Shown piece by piece: positions 41,701 through 53,018 of a stretch of DNA of 64,000 nucleotides. A program made the position numbers and the translations under genes. Source of the stretch: Lentzea cavernae (GTDB lineage: Bacteria; Actinomycetota; Actinomycetes; Mycobacteriales; Pseudonocardiaceae); assembly GCF_014653695.1 (NCBI RefSeq), contig NZ_BNAR01000010.1, positions 1 through 64,000 on the forward strand, read 5' to 3'. The number at the start of each line of letters is the position of its first letter. The first letter of the stretch is position 1. Below the pieces are notes generated by a model. The model made no database searches. It was not told where the DNA came from and saw nothing but the letters and a program-made list of their open reading frames with translations.

Positions 41701-43791
41701 ATGAGCAACACGGAGGTCGTGCACCTGCACGACGACACCTCCAGCGTCGTCATCACCCTCGCGGGCGCGAGCCTGCCGGTCGTGACGCACTGGGGGCGCA
41801 CGCTCGGAGACGTCGACCAGGCCGCGTTGCGGGGCCTCGTCGGCGCCGTGTCGTGGACCAACCCGAACAACGCGCCGGACGCGCCCGTACCTCTCGCGCT
41901 GCTGCCCGACGCCGGTGCCGGGTACGTCGGCAGGCCCGGACTGCGCGGCCACCGCGGCGGCTCGGACTTCGCGCCCGCGCTGACGGTGACGTCGTTCGGC
42001 GCCGAGGACGACTCGATCTTCCGGTACGTGGCGTCGGACGAGGCCGCGGGGCTGACCGTGACCGGCACCCTCGAGCTGCTGCCGTCGGGCATGCTGCGGC
42101 TGCGCCACGTCGTGCGCAACGACGGTGGGACGCCGTACTCGTTGGAGGGCCTGGAAACCGCGCTCCCCGTCCCCTCGCACGCCACCGAACTGCTCGACTT
42201 CACCGGGCGCTGGGCTCGTGAGCGCGCGCCGCAGCGGCAGGCGTTCCAGTACGGCTCCTGGGTACGCGAGAGCCGGCGCGGGCGCACAGGCCACGACGCG
42301 ACCATCGGGCTGCTGGCGGGCACGCCGGGCTTCTCGTTCCGCGACGGCGAGGTGTGGGCCCTGCACGTGGCGTGGAGCGGCAACCACGTGACGTACGCGG
42401 AGAACCTGGTCGACGGCTCGCCCGTCCTGGGCGGCGGGGAACTGCTGCTGCCGGGCGAGGTCACCCTGGAAGCAGGCCAGGAGTACGAGTCGCCGTGGAT
42501 CTACGCGGCGTACTCGAAGGAGGGCGTCGACGGCATCAGCGCCGCGTTCCACCGGCAGCTGCGAGAGCGTTCACTGCGGCCGCGTCCGGTCGTGCTCAAC
42601 ACGTGGGAGGCGGTCTACTTCGACCACGACCTCGCGCGCCTCACGTCGCTGGCCGACACCGCCGCCGCCATCGGCGTGGAGCGGTTCGTGCTGGACGACG
42701 GCTGGTTCCGGCACCGCCGCGACGACTCCGCGGGCCTCGGTGACTGGTTCATCGACGAGACGGTGTGGCCGGACGGGCTGACCCCGTTGATCAAGCACGT
42801 CCGTGCGCTGGGCATGGAGTTCGGGCTGTGGTTCGAGCCCGAGATGGTCAACACCGACTCCGACCTCTACCGCGCGCACCCCGACTGGGTGCTCGGGCCG
42901 CGTCCCGGGGTGCTGCCGCCGCCGTCGCGCAACCAGCAGGTGCTGAACATCGCGCATCCCGAGGCGTACGCGTACATCCTCGACCGCGTGTCGTCCGTGC
43001 TGGCGGACAACGACATCGCGTTCGTGAAGTGGGACCACAACCGCGACCTGATCGGCTCGCGCGTGCACGAGCAGACAGCCGCGTTCTACCGGCTGCTCGA
43101 CGAGCTGCGGCTGCGGCACCCGCACGTGGAGATCGAGAGCTGCTCGTCCGGTGGCGCGCGGATCGACCTCGGCGTGCTCTCGCGCACCGACCGCGTGTGG
43201 ACGTCGGACTGCAACGACGCGCTGGAACGCCAGCTGATCCAGCGGTGGACCGGCGTGTTCCTGCCGCCGGAGCTGATGGGCGCGCACGTCGGCCCCACGA
43301 AGTCGCACACGACCGGGCGCGTGCACGACCTGTCGTTCCGCGTGGCGACGGCGATGTTCGGGCACTTCGGGATCGAGTGGGACATCAACTCGGCCACGGA
43401 CGAGGAACGCGCCGGGCTGCAGGCCTCGATCGAGTACTACAAGGATGTGCGGTCGTTGGTGCACACCGGTGTCACGGTGCACTCCGACCACCCGGACCCC
43501 GCGGCCTGGGTGCACGGGATCGTTGCGCCGGACCGGTCCGAGGCCCTGTTCGGGTACGTGCAGCTCACGACGTCGACGCAGAACAAGCCGCGCCGGGTGC
43601 GGCTGCCTGGGCTCGACCCCGCGCGGACCTACCGGGTGTCGTTCGACGCTCCGGCCGGCCGCCCGGCACTGATCCAGCGACAGCCCGAGGAGTGGAAGCC
43701 GGTGGAGCTGCCCGGTTCCGTGCTGTCGGAGGTCGGGATCCAGCTGCCGGTGCTCGAACCGGAGCAGGCTCTGCTGCTGCGCCTCAAGTGA
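41701..43791 (+). CDS. Alpha-galactosidase, GH36
   Basis: A glycoside hydrolase of 696 residues. N-terminal beta-supersandwich (about 1-320), then a TIM barrel with 'LDDGWFRHRRDD', 'GLWFEPEMVN', the nucleophile Asp in FVKWDHNRD and the acid/base Asp in WTSDCNDALER, and a C-terminal beta-sandwich. No signal peptide, so probably intracellular, acting on imported galactosides. ATG at 41701 is chosen; GTG 41677 would add eight residues. No transporter or regulator for galactosides lies beside it. It ends in a strong terminator. Confidence 0.93.
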   Translation: MSNTEVVHLHDDTSSVVITLAGASLPVVTHWGRTLGDVDQAALRGLVGAVSWTNPNNAPDAPVPLALLPDAGAGYVGRPGLRGHRGGSDFAPALTVTSFGAEDDSIFRYVASDEAAGLTVTGTLELLPSGMLRLRHVVRNDGGTPYSLEGLETALPVPSHATELLDFTGRWARERAPQRQAFQYGSWVRESRRGRTGHDATIGLLAGTPGFSFRDGEVWALHVAWSGNHVTYAENLVDGSPVLGGGELLLPGEVTLEAGQEYESPWIYAAYSKEGVDGISAAFHRQLRERSLRPRPVVLNTWEAVYFDHDLARLTSLADTAAAIGVERFVLDDGWFRHRRDDSAGLGDWFIDETVWPDGLTPLIKHVRALGMEFGLWFEPEMVNTDSDLYRAHPDWVLGPRPGVLPPPSRNQQVLNIAHPEAYAYILDRVSSVLADNDIAFVKWDHNRDLIGSRVHEQTAAFYRLLDELRLRHPHVEIESCSSGGARIDLGVLSRTDRVWTSDCNDALERQLIQRWTGVFLPPELMGAHVGPTKSHTTGRVHDLSFRVATAMFGHFGIEWDINSATDEERAGLQASIEYYKDVRSLVHTGVTVHSDHPDPAAWVHGIVAPDRSEALFGYVQLTTSTQNKPRRVRLPGLDPARTYRVSFDAPAGRPALIQRQPEEWKPVELPGSVLSEVGIQLPVLEPEQALLLRLK

Positions 43792-43795
43792 GAAA

Positions 43796-43825
43796 AGAGC
43801 CCCGGCGGAATCCCGCCGGGGCTCT
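43796..43825. terminator. Bidirectional terminator between convergent genes
   Basis: AGAGCCCCGGCGG and CCGCCGGGGCTCT form a perfect 13-bp stem around a 4-nt loop, flanked by A-rich and CT-rich tails. It lies between the GH36 gene (plus) and the secreted-repeat lipoprotein (minus) and should serve both. Confidence 0.85.
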
Positions 43826-43838
43826 CTCCTCTCCCCTC

Positions 43839-45002
43839 TTACCGGCCGGCGCGACTTCCGTCGGCCTTGGTGGCCCACCACTTTCCGCCAACGCCCTGCC
43901 CGTTGGCTTCACCGCACACCTCGTCCCCTGCGAACAGGTACTGCGGCCACCCCGCGATGGTGAGCTGCTGCTTGCCGTCCCGCTCGATCGTCCCCACGAG
44001 CGAGGCGTCCACGCCCTGAACCTGGAAGCCCTCGCTGACGAAGGCGGGCGGCCACTGCTCCGCGCACTTGCCGGAGCACGTGCTCGTCGGCGGTTCCGCG
44101 GAGTCGTCGTCGAACCGGTAGAGCGTCATGCCGTCCTTGTCGGTGGCGACGACCCCCAGGTCCCCGACGGTCGCGCTGGTGAGCGCGATCGCCTTGTTCT
44201 GCTGGGCCTTCCTGCCGTCGGTGGCCGTGGCGAACCACTTCTCCACCGCGACGCCCTTGGCCTCACCGGGCTTGGTGTCGTTCTTGAACGTGTACTGCGG
44301 CCAGTTCGCGACCGTGAGCTGCTTCGTGCCGTCCTTGCGGGTGATCGTGCCGAGCAGCGTCGAGTCGACGCCCTTGACCCGCGGCGTCCCGCCCTCCACC
44401 AGCACCGGCGGCCAGTTCGCCGCGCACCCACCGTCGCAATTGGACACCGGGGGCTGGGCCGTGTCGCCGTCGAACCGGTAGAGCGTGAGGCCGGCGTTGT
44501 TGGTCAGCACCGCGCCGAGCCCCGTGACGACACCCGTGCGCGCCGCGAGCTGGGAGCGGGTGCCGTCCGTGCCGGTGGCGAACCACTTGCCCTGCAGGCC
44601 CTGCCCCTTGGTCTCCCCAGGCGAGGTGTCCTTGGCGAAGCGGTACTGCGGCATGCCGTCGACGAGGAGCTGGCGGCTGCCGTCCTTGCGGACGAAGGTG
44701 CTGACCAGGTTCTTGTCGACGCCGTTGACCGAGAAGTTCTCGTCGGCGACCGTGGCGGGCGGCCAGGCCGCGGCGCACTCACCGTCGCAAGTGGACTCCC
44801 CCGGCTTGTCGCCGTCGAACCGGTAGAGGGTGAAGCCCTGGTCGTCGGTGACGACCTGACCGAGGTCCGCGATGTCGGCGATCTTCAGCGCCACAACGCC
44901 TTCCTGCTGTTGCTGCGCCACCGGCGTGGTCTCCGGCGTCCCCGCGCAGGCGGTCAGCGAGATCAACCCCAGCGCGACGACCGCAACGCTCTTGCGGATC
45001 AT
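43839..45002 (-). CDS. Lipoprotein with three secreted Y-x4-D repeats
   Basis: A 387-residue lipoprotein (lipobox LTAC at about residues 16-19). It has three copies of the secreted-repeat domain (PF03640 type), each with 'LYRFDGD' or 'LYRFDDD', then a Cys pair 'C-xGxCAxxWPP' and a 'WPQYxF' or 'MPQYRF' strand. Each repeat is about 110 residues. Known members (SCO0930-type lipoproteins) have unknown function, and the conserved Tyr, Trp and Cys pairs have led to ideas of redox or ligand binding. Monocistronic; ATG at 45002. Confidence 0.88.
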   Translation of the reverse strand: MIRKSVAVVALGLISLTACAGTPETTPVAQQQQEGVVALKIADIADLGQVVTDDQGFTLYRFDGDKPGESTCDGECAAAWPPATVADENFSVNGVDKNLVSTFVRKDGSRQLLVDGMPQYRFAKDTSPGETKGQGLQGKWFATGTDGTRSQLAARTGVVTGLGAVLTNNAGLTLYRFDGDTAQPPVSNCDGGCAANWPPVLVEGGTPRVKGVDSTLLGTITRKDGTKQLTVANWPQYTFKNDTKPGEAKGVAVEKWFATATDGRKAQQNKAIALTSATVGDLGVVATDKDGMTLYRFDDDSAEPPTSTCSGKCAEQWPPAFVSEGFQVQGVDASLVGTIERDGKQQLTIAGWPQYLFAGDEVCGEANGQGVGGKWWATKADGSRAGR

Positions 45003-45075
45003 CCTGAACCTCCTGGCTCGTGCCCTCCAACGCCCATCACACGTAGAGCGAGCCAGATCGGTTCAAAAGAATTTC

Positions 45076-46227
45076 TCAGAACATCGCGCGCTTCAACGCG
45101 GGCATCGCCGCGGCCGTCCTGAGCACCGTGCGGAACAGGGTCCGCGACACCGGACTCCCCTGCGCGAACTGCTTCGCCGCCCGCAGCGAGTCGCGCACCG
45201 CCGCGAACCCGTACTCGTACATCTCCGCCTCGTACCGGGCAATCGCGTCACCGCCCTCGGCCACGCACCGTGCGAGAAGCCGCGCGTCCTTCAACGCGAT
45301 GTTGGCGCCGATGCCCCTCATCGGCGTCATGGCGTGGATGGCGTCGCCGAGCAACGTGACGTTGGTGGAGCGCCAGCGTTCGATCGGCTTCGACGACCTG
45401 ATGTGCCACTGACTGACCGTCTCCTCCGGGGACGCCTCGACGATCCTGCGCAGGTCGGGGCTCCACCCCGAGATCCGCCGCAGCACTTCCGACTGCATGC
45501 CGTCGCTCAGGTCGAGGTCCTTCGCCGCGTACGCCCACATCAGGTACGGACGCACGTTGTCGAACAGCACGCCATCCGCGTCGGAACGGCCCAGCCCGTC
45601 GTGGGTCACCAGGAACATGCCGCACCGGCTGGTCGGAATGATCGAGTTGGCCCTGACCAGAAGGCTTCGCGGGATCCAGTCGTGGTCGTCGAGGAAGAGC
45701 TTCCCCGCGACCGCGGTGATCCCGACCTCCTCGGTCCCCGCGTGCGGCAGGTACTGCGCGCGCACGCGGGACCTGATGCCGTCCGCGCCGACGAGCACGT
45801 CGCACTCGGCGGTCGTGCCGTCCTCGAAGTGCAGCCTGATCGCGTCGTTCTGCTCGTAGCGCACGAACCTCTTGCCGAACTGGACGTCCAGCCCGTCGAG
45901 CAGCACCTGCCGCAGCGTGATCCGGCTGGCCGAGTAGTGCTTCTCCTCCTCGGCGTCGAGCACCAGCAACGGCTTGAGCTGCTCGGTCAGGAACCCGAAC
46001 CCGTTGTCGCTGGTCCCCGCGCTCTCCACGAACCGCTGCCAGTTCCTCGCCGGCAGGCACTCCTCCAACCCGGCGGCACCGTCCGGGTTGATGTGCACCC
46101 GATACCCCTGCAAGCGGTCCGTGCGCGAGCGATCGCGCTCGTACACCGCCACGTCCACACCGGCCTTGCGCAACCCGTGCGCCAGGCACAGCCCACCGAT
46201 TCCCCCACCCACCACAGCGATCCTCAT
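45076..46227 (-). CDS. FAD-dependent aromatic-type monooxygenase
   Basis: A 383-residue flavoprotein monooxygenase of the p-hydroxybenzoate hydroxylase class: FAD motif 'VVGGGIGGLCLAHGL', DG motif 'VLVGADGIRSRVR' and GD motif 'LLGDAIHAMTPMRGIGAN'. Substrate unknown; related enzymes hydroxylate aromatics or polyketides or act on antibiotics such as rifamycin or tetracycline. ATG at 46227 (MRIAVVGGG). Divergent from a TetR regulator, with two operators between, so expression is probably substrate-induced. Confidence 0.9.
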   Translation of the reverse strand: MRIAVVGGGIGGLCLAHGLRKAGVDVAVYERDRSRTDRLQGYRVHINPDGAAGLEECLPARNWQRFVESAGTSDNGFGFLTEQLKPLLVLDAEEEKHYSASRITLRQVLLDGLDVQFGKRFVRYEQNDAIRLHFEDGTTAECDVLVGADGIRSRVRAQYLPHAGTEEVGITAVAGKLFLDDHDWIPRSLLVRANSIIPTSRCGMFLVTHDGLGRSDADGVLFDNVRPYLMWAYAAKDLDLSDGMQSEVLRRISGWSPDLRRIVEASPEETVSQWHIRSSKPIERWRSTNVTLLGDAIHAMTPMRGIGANIALKDARLLARCVAEGGDAIARYEAEMYEYGFAAVRDSLRAAKQFAQGSPVSRTLFRTVLRTAAAMPALKRAMF

Positions 46228-46238
46228 GCCGTCGAGTT

Positions 46239-46275
46239 TCAACCGTACGGTTGATTAAGTCAACCCGATGGTTGA
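46239..46275. promoter_or_regulatory. Pair of TetR-type operators
   Basis: TCAACCGTACGGTTGA (46239-46254) is a perfect 16-bp palindrome. TCAACCCGATGGTTGA (46260-46275) repeats the same TCAACC/GGTTGA arms with a changed centre. They are 21 bp apart centre to centre, two helical turns, between the divergent monooxygenase and TetR genes. Confidence 0.8.
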
Positions 46276-46301
46276 TAAAGCTCGTCGGCTACCGTGACGC
46301 C

Positions 46302-46898
46302 GTGGATCAACGCCGTTCTCCCAGCGCCTCGGAACGCAAACGGGACCCCGAACGCACGCGGGCCCTGCTCCTGGAGGCGGCCGCGGCGGAGTTCGGCGCG
46401 AAGGGCTACGCGGCCACGCGCACCACGGACATCGCGGCGCGGGCAGGCGTGAACAAACAGCTGATCTCGTACTACTTCGGCGGCAAAGAGGGCCTGTACA
46501 AGGAGATCGCCACGAGCTGGCACTCGTCCGCGGCGGAGATGGCGAGCACCTCGGAGCCGCTCGCCGACGTGATCGCGGGCTTCGTGCACACCACCCTCAC
46601 CGACCACGGGCGGCTGTGGGCGTGGTCGAACCTGGCAGGCGACAGCCCGCCCACCGACGAGGCGTTCCTGCGCGCCCAGGTCGACCAGATGCGCGAACGC
46701 CAGGCCGCCGGCGAACTACCCGCGGACCTCGACCCCGGCTTCCTGCTGCTGGCGCTCATGGCCGCGGCCTCGGCACCGTTGACCCTGCGGCACACCGCGG
46801 GCCAGATCACCGGCGAGGACCCGGCCACGCCCGAGTTCGCCACGAAGTACGCGGAACAGTTGACCCTGCTGGTGCGTCACCTGTCCGGCCGAACTTGA
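46302..46898 (+). CDS. TetR-family repressor
   Basis: A 198-residue regulator. The HTH spans about residues 18-65 ('GYAATRTTDIAARAGVNKQLISYYFGGKEGLY'), followed by a helical ligand-binding domain. The recognition helix VNKQLISYYFG is typical. GTG at 46302 (MDQRRSPSASERKRD). It probably binds the two TCAACC-GGTTGA operators and controls itself and the monooxygenase; the ligand is unknown. Confidence 0.92.
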   Translation: MDQRRSPSASERKRDPERTRALLLEAAAAEFGAKGYAATRTTDIAARAGVNKQLISYYFGGKEGLYKEIATSWHSSAAEMASTSEPLADVIAGFVHTTLTDHGRLWAWSNLAGDSPPTDEAFLRAQVDQMRERQAAGELPADLDPGFLLLALMAAASAPLTLRHTAGQITGEDPATPEFATKYAEQLTLLVRHLSGRT

Positions 46899-46932
46899 TT
46901 TCTTTTCCCCCCAAACTCTGTACCTTTTCCGC

Positions 46933-48183
46933 ATGGACGAGATCAGACTTTCCGTCGACGCGGCGAACCAGCTGTCGTCGACGACGTCCGATGCGATCCA
47001 GAAAGCGCATGGCGAGCTCAAGACACCAGAAGGAAATTCCACCTACACGGTAAATCTGAGCAAGTCCAAAGGCGTCATCGTCGGCGACAACGCCCGGCAG
47101 TGGAACACGTTCTGGGAGCTTCCGAAAAGCGTCCGGCGCCTGCTGATCGTCCTGCTCGCGGGCGTGCTGGTCGTCGGGAGTGGCGTGGTCGCGATCCGAT
47201 GGATCGTTCCGATGTTCGCCCCCGTCTACAAGACGATGTTCCTGATCGACGCCGCCGAAGGCGATTTGGCCAGTGTCACCGGTGCGTTGACCACCATCGT
47301 CGGGAACTCGGGTGACCGAGATTCCCAGTCGTTGCGCAGCTTCGGCGGCGATTGCGGATCGGACGAGAACACCTCGCAGCTCGTCAGCTTCGGCACCGGT
47401 AACCAGCAGGAGATCGCGGAAGCCGCGCGATCCGTGCGACAGGGCACGAAGGCCACGCTGCAGCGTGGGATCGTCGAGGCGGTCGGCGACTTCACGACTC
47501 CGCTCTCCCTCAAAGCCAGACAGGTCAACCGGATCATCGTCGTGACCAGGCACGGCAAGGACGCCTGCGATTCCGACCACGAGTTCGTCCACGACCAGAT
47601 CCGGAGCCGGGTCGCGGCGGCCGGCCTGTCCATCGAGTTCAAGTTCATCGGTTACCAGGTCGACGACGACGGCGATCGGTTGACCGAGCTGGCCACACAG
47701 CTCAAGCAGCAAGAACCGACGTTCACGAACTCCCCGGAGGAACTGAAACGGGTGCTCGCCTGGTTCACCACCATCGAGCCGGTGTTGCGGTCGTCGCAAT
47801 CTGTGGTCAACGTGCTGAACCCGACCGTCGACAAGCTCAACTCGGCCACCGAGGCCATCAAGAACGGCCGATTCGACCTCGCCGACACCGCGATGGCAGA
47901 TGCGAAGAACGCCGTCGTGGACGTTCAGATCGAGGACCTGGACGGTCGCACCAGTTCAACCGACGCAGTCCGGTTGCGCGACATGGCGGTCCGGTTGCGG
48001 ACGTTGCAGGCAGAAGTGATCGGAGCCGCGGAGACACTGCTCGCCTCTGCTCGTGCGGGGCGGGCCCTGGCGGAACCACTGCTCAGCTACACCAAGGCCG
48101 CCGACGCGTACAACGCCGAGGCGCGGAACATGACGGACGCGTTGACATCGCTACGCGCCCAGGGCCCAGGAGGAACGCGATGA
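46933..48183 (+). CDS. Membrane protein with amyloid-like N-terminal motif and VWA-like domain
   Basis: A 416-residue protein. Residues 40-60 (VNLSKSKGVIVGDNARQWNT, then F) have the pattern G-V-x-V-G-D-N-x2-Q-x-N-x-F, resembling the RHIM-like amyloid signalling motifs of bacterial proteins. A membrane helix follows (about 69-92), then a VWA-like domain (100-240: 'KTMFLIDAAEGD', 'LRSFGGDCG', 'RIIVVTRHGKDAC') whose metal-site motif is degenerate (DAAEG), and a helical C-terminus (265-410). Coupled by ATGA to a paralogue. Signalling role is inference. No clear ribosome-binding site precedes the ATG. Confidence 0.75.
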   Translation: MDEIRLSVDAANQLSSTTSDAIQKAHGELKTPEGNSTYTVNLSKSKGVIVGDNARQWNTFWELPKSVRRLLIVLLAGVLVVGSGVVAIRWIVPMFAPVYKTMFLIDAAEGDLASVTGALTTIVGNSGDRDSQSLRSFGGDCGSDENTSQLVSFGTGNQQEIAEAARSVRQGTKATLQRGIVEAVGDFTTPLSLKARQVNRIIVVTRHGKDACDSDHEFVHDQIRSRVAAAGLSIEFKFIGYQVDDDGDRLTELATQLKQQEPTFTNSPEELKRVLAWFTTIEPVLRSSQSVVNVLNPTVDKLNSATEAIKNGRFDLADTAMADAKNAVVDVQIEDLDGRTSSTDAVRLRDMAVRLRTLQAEVIGAAETLLASARAGRALAEPLLSYTKAADAYNAEARNMTDALTSLRAQGPGGTR

Positions 48184-49370
48184 AACGCTGGTGGCTGGTC
48201 GCGGGAGCCGTGGTGTTGGTTCTGGGGCTGACCACCGGCGGACTGTGGGTGTTCTTGACTCCAGCCCACCGCACCACGTTCCTGGTCGACGCGTCCGAAT
48301 CGTCTGCGGACTTCCGCGAGGTAGCGGAGGCCGTCGGTGCTGCGGCCTCGAACATGTCGCCTGACGATTCCTTGGCACTGCGGAAGTTCGGTGGTTCTTG
48401 CGACTCGCCGAGCACCTCGGAAGTCGTCACGCCGGGCACCGGACAGGCCACCCAGATCGTTGATGCGGCCCGTGCGATCGCGCCGAGCGGGAAGGCTACG
48501 CTGCTCAACGGCGTCCTCGCCGCGATCGATGACTTCGCGCGTGCCTACCCGTTCCGCGGGTCCGAGACCAACCACGTCGTGGTGATCGCACGGGGCGATG
48601 CGGACTCGTGCGGCAAGAGTGCAGACGAGGTGCGTGCGATCGTCGCCGACCACACCGCACGTTCGGGCGTGAAGATTGATTTTCGGTACGTCGGACACCA
48701 ACTCAGTCCAGAGCAAGCAAAAGTCCTCACCGAGATCGCTGACGCGTCGAACGCTCAGCAGCCACGTCTCACCAAGACCTCTGCCGAGCTCGTGACCGCC
48801 GTGAAGGAAGTGTCTGTCCCGACGGATCTGGTGACACAGCAGGTGAAGACCAACGCGTGTGACGGCATGTCGCCGGAGACGTTGAGCGCCGCCCGCCCGC
48901 TCGACGCCGATCTGCTCTACTTCGACATCAGGTGCAAAGACCGGTACGCCATCGCGGCGGTGAACACGGCGTTGATGGCGGGCGACAGCGGCAACGCGCT
49001 GTTCGAATTCAAGGAGGGCAGGTGGCAGTACCTGAGCTCCGGTGTGCCACCGGCCTGCGATCCCGTCCCGCAGGAGGTGTGGCAGGACTGGAAGCTGACA
49101 TGCAAGTTCGAGCCCGTCGTCTGCAGCGAGACCCCGTCCAAGGTGACTGACGTGGATGGGGTCGGCTGTCCCGCGGCCATCGACATCGCGAACCGGTACA
49201 GGGCGGCCATCACGGCGGGTGAACCCCAAGGGCAGGGACTGTTCTGGGACTCTGCCGAGTGGTCGTGCGTCTGGCCCTACGAGGACGGCTACTCTCACGC
49301 TGGAACGCCGCTGAAGTGCACGCGCACAACGGACAACAAGGTCATCCGGATCGGCGAGTACCAGCGTTAG
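48180..49370 (+). CDS. VWA-like domain membrane protein (paralogue of the preceding)
   Basis: A 396-residue protein with an N-terminal membrane helix (about 4-27) and an outside VWA-like domain: 'TTFLVDASES' keeps the DxSxS metal-site motif, followed by 'LALRKFGGSC', 'SGKATLLNGVLAAIDDF' and 'HVVVIARGDADSCG'. It shares these blocks with the preceding gene. A C-terminal Cys-rich domain (about 290-390, eight Cys) is unique to this copy and probably disulfide-bonded. Strong ribosome-binding site AGGAGG before the ATG, which overlaps the upstream stop (ATGA). Confidence 0.78.
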   Translation: MKRWWLVAGAVVLVLGLTTGGLWVFLTPAHRTTFLVDASESSADFREVAEAVGAAASNMSPDDSLALRKFGGSCDSPSTSEVVTPGTGQATQIVDAARAIAPSGKATLLNGVLAAIDDFARAYPFRGSETNHVVVIARGDADSCGKSADEVRAIVADHTARSGVKIDFRYVGHQLSPEQAKVLTEIADASNAQQPRLTKTSAELVTAVKEVSVPTDLVTQQVKTNACDGMSPETLSAARPLDADLLYFDIRCKDRYAIAAVNTALMAGDSGNALFEFKEGRWQYLSSGVPPACDPVPQEVWQDWKLTCKFEPVVCSETPSKVTDVDGVGCPAAIDIANRYRAAITAGEPQGQGLFWDSAEWSCVWPYEDGYSHAGTPLKCTRTTDNKVIRIGEYQR

Positions 49371-49843
49371 GCCTCGCGGCTGGCGGCCTTCGCCTCAAGG
49401 GCCTGCTTCAGGCCCTTGAAGCCGCCGCGCATCATCATGTCGTGGTTGCCGCGGAAGAACGGCTTCGCGATCAGCACGAGGCGCCGCAGCAGCGCCTTGT
49501 TGACCACGACCTCCTGGTCGAACAGGAGGTCGGTGCCGCCGTCACGGCCGGTGATCTCCCAGCTCGCGTAGCCCTCGAGGTCGCCGGACAACGTGGCCCG
49601 CAGGAGGCCGGCCTGCTGGTTGCGGATGCTGTGCTTGACCTGGACGACCAGGTCGAACGGCAGGAAGGAGCGGCAGCGGAGTTCGCCGGTCTCGTCGTCG
49701 ATCTTCGTGGCTTTCCGGACCTCGTGCCACCACAGCGGGTAGTTCGCGATGTCCGAGAGCACCTCGTACACATCGGCCGGGCACGCGTCGACGTGCCACA
49801 CGCTGTGGAAGCGATAGCGGTTGAGTGGCACGGCCGCCATCAT
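49367..49843 (-). CDS. SRPBCC (START-like) family protein
   Basis: A 158-residue protein of the polyketide cyclase/dehydrase-like SRPBCC fold: 'HSVWHVDACPADVYEVLSDIANYPLWWHEV' at the N-terminus and a long C-terminal helix ('GGFKGLKQALEAKAASREA'). Such proteins bind hydrophobic ligands; the substrate is unknown. Starts at 49843 or the next codon. It overlaps the convergent VWA gene by 4 nt. Confidence 0.85.
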   Translation of the reverse strand: MMAAVPLNRYRFHSVWHVDACPADVYEVLSDIANYPLWWHEVRKATKIDDETGELRCRSFLPFDLVVQVKHSIRNQQAGLLRATLSGDLEGYASWEITGRDGGTDLLFDQEVVVNKALLRRLVLIAKPFFRGNHDMMMRGGFKGLKQALEAKAASREA

Positions 49844-49892
49844 CCCGGATACCTCGTCCGAGTGACAGGTTCCCGACAGAACTCACACGATC

Positions 49893-49914
49893 CGAAAATC
49901 CCTCACGAGCGGGA

Positions 49915-49915
<1 letters not shown>
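49893..49915 (-). terminator. Weak terminator after uvrA
   Basis: On the minus strand ATCCC-N8-GGGAT followed by TTTTC begins within the uvrA stop codon. The stem is only 5 bp, so this is tentative. Confidence 0.35.
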
Positions 49916-52794
<2,879 letters not shown>

Positions 52795-52841
52795 TGGGGT
52801 CCCTTCGGCTGCGATTGGCGGGTCACTCACGCCACACTCTC

Positions 52842-52857
52842 CCGAACAAGCGTTCGA
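52842..52857 (-). promoter_or_regulatory. LexA (SOS) box upstream of uvrA
   Basis: On the minus strand TCGAACGCTTGTTCGG matches the actinobacterial SOS consensus TCGAACRNNYGTTCGA at all defined positions except the last. It lies about 50 bp before the chosen uvrA start, next to a possible -10 TAGTAC. Damage-induced expression through LexA is expected. Confidence 0.75.
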
Positions 52858-53018
52858 AGAGTACTAGCATCGTTTTGGAGGCTGCGACCGACCCGCCGCC
52901 CATGCTAGGGGTGACCCCTGACAAAAACGGTTCGGACGGCTATCGCATTCCCCTGAGCTGGGTTTACTCATAGTCTGGTCACTTCGATCAGAGCCTCAAC
53001 GTCGGGGAGAGGCAGCAC

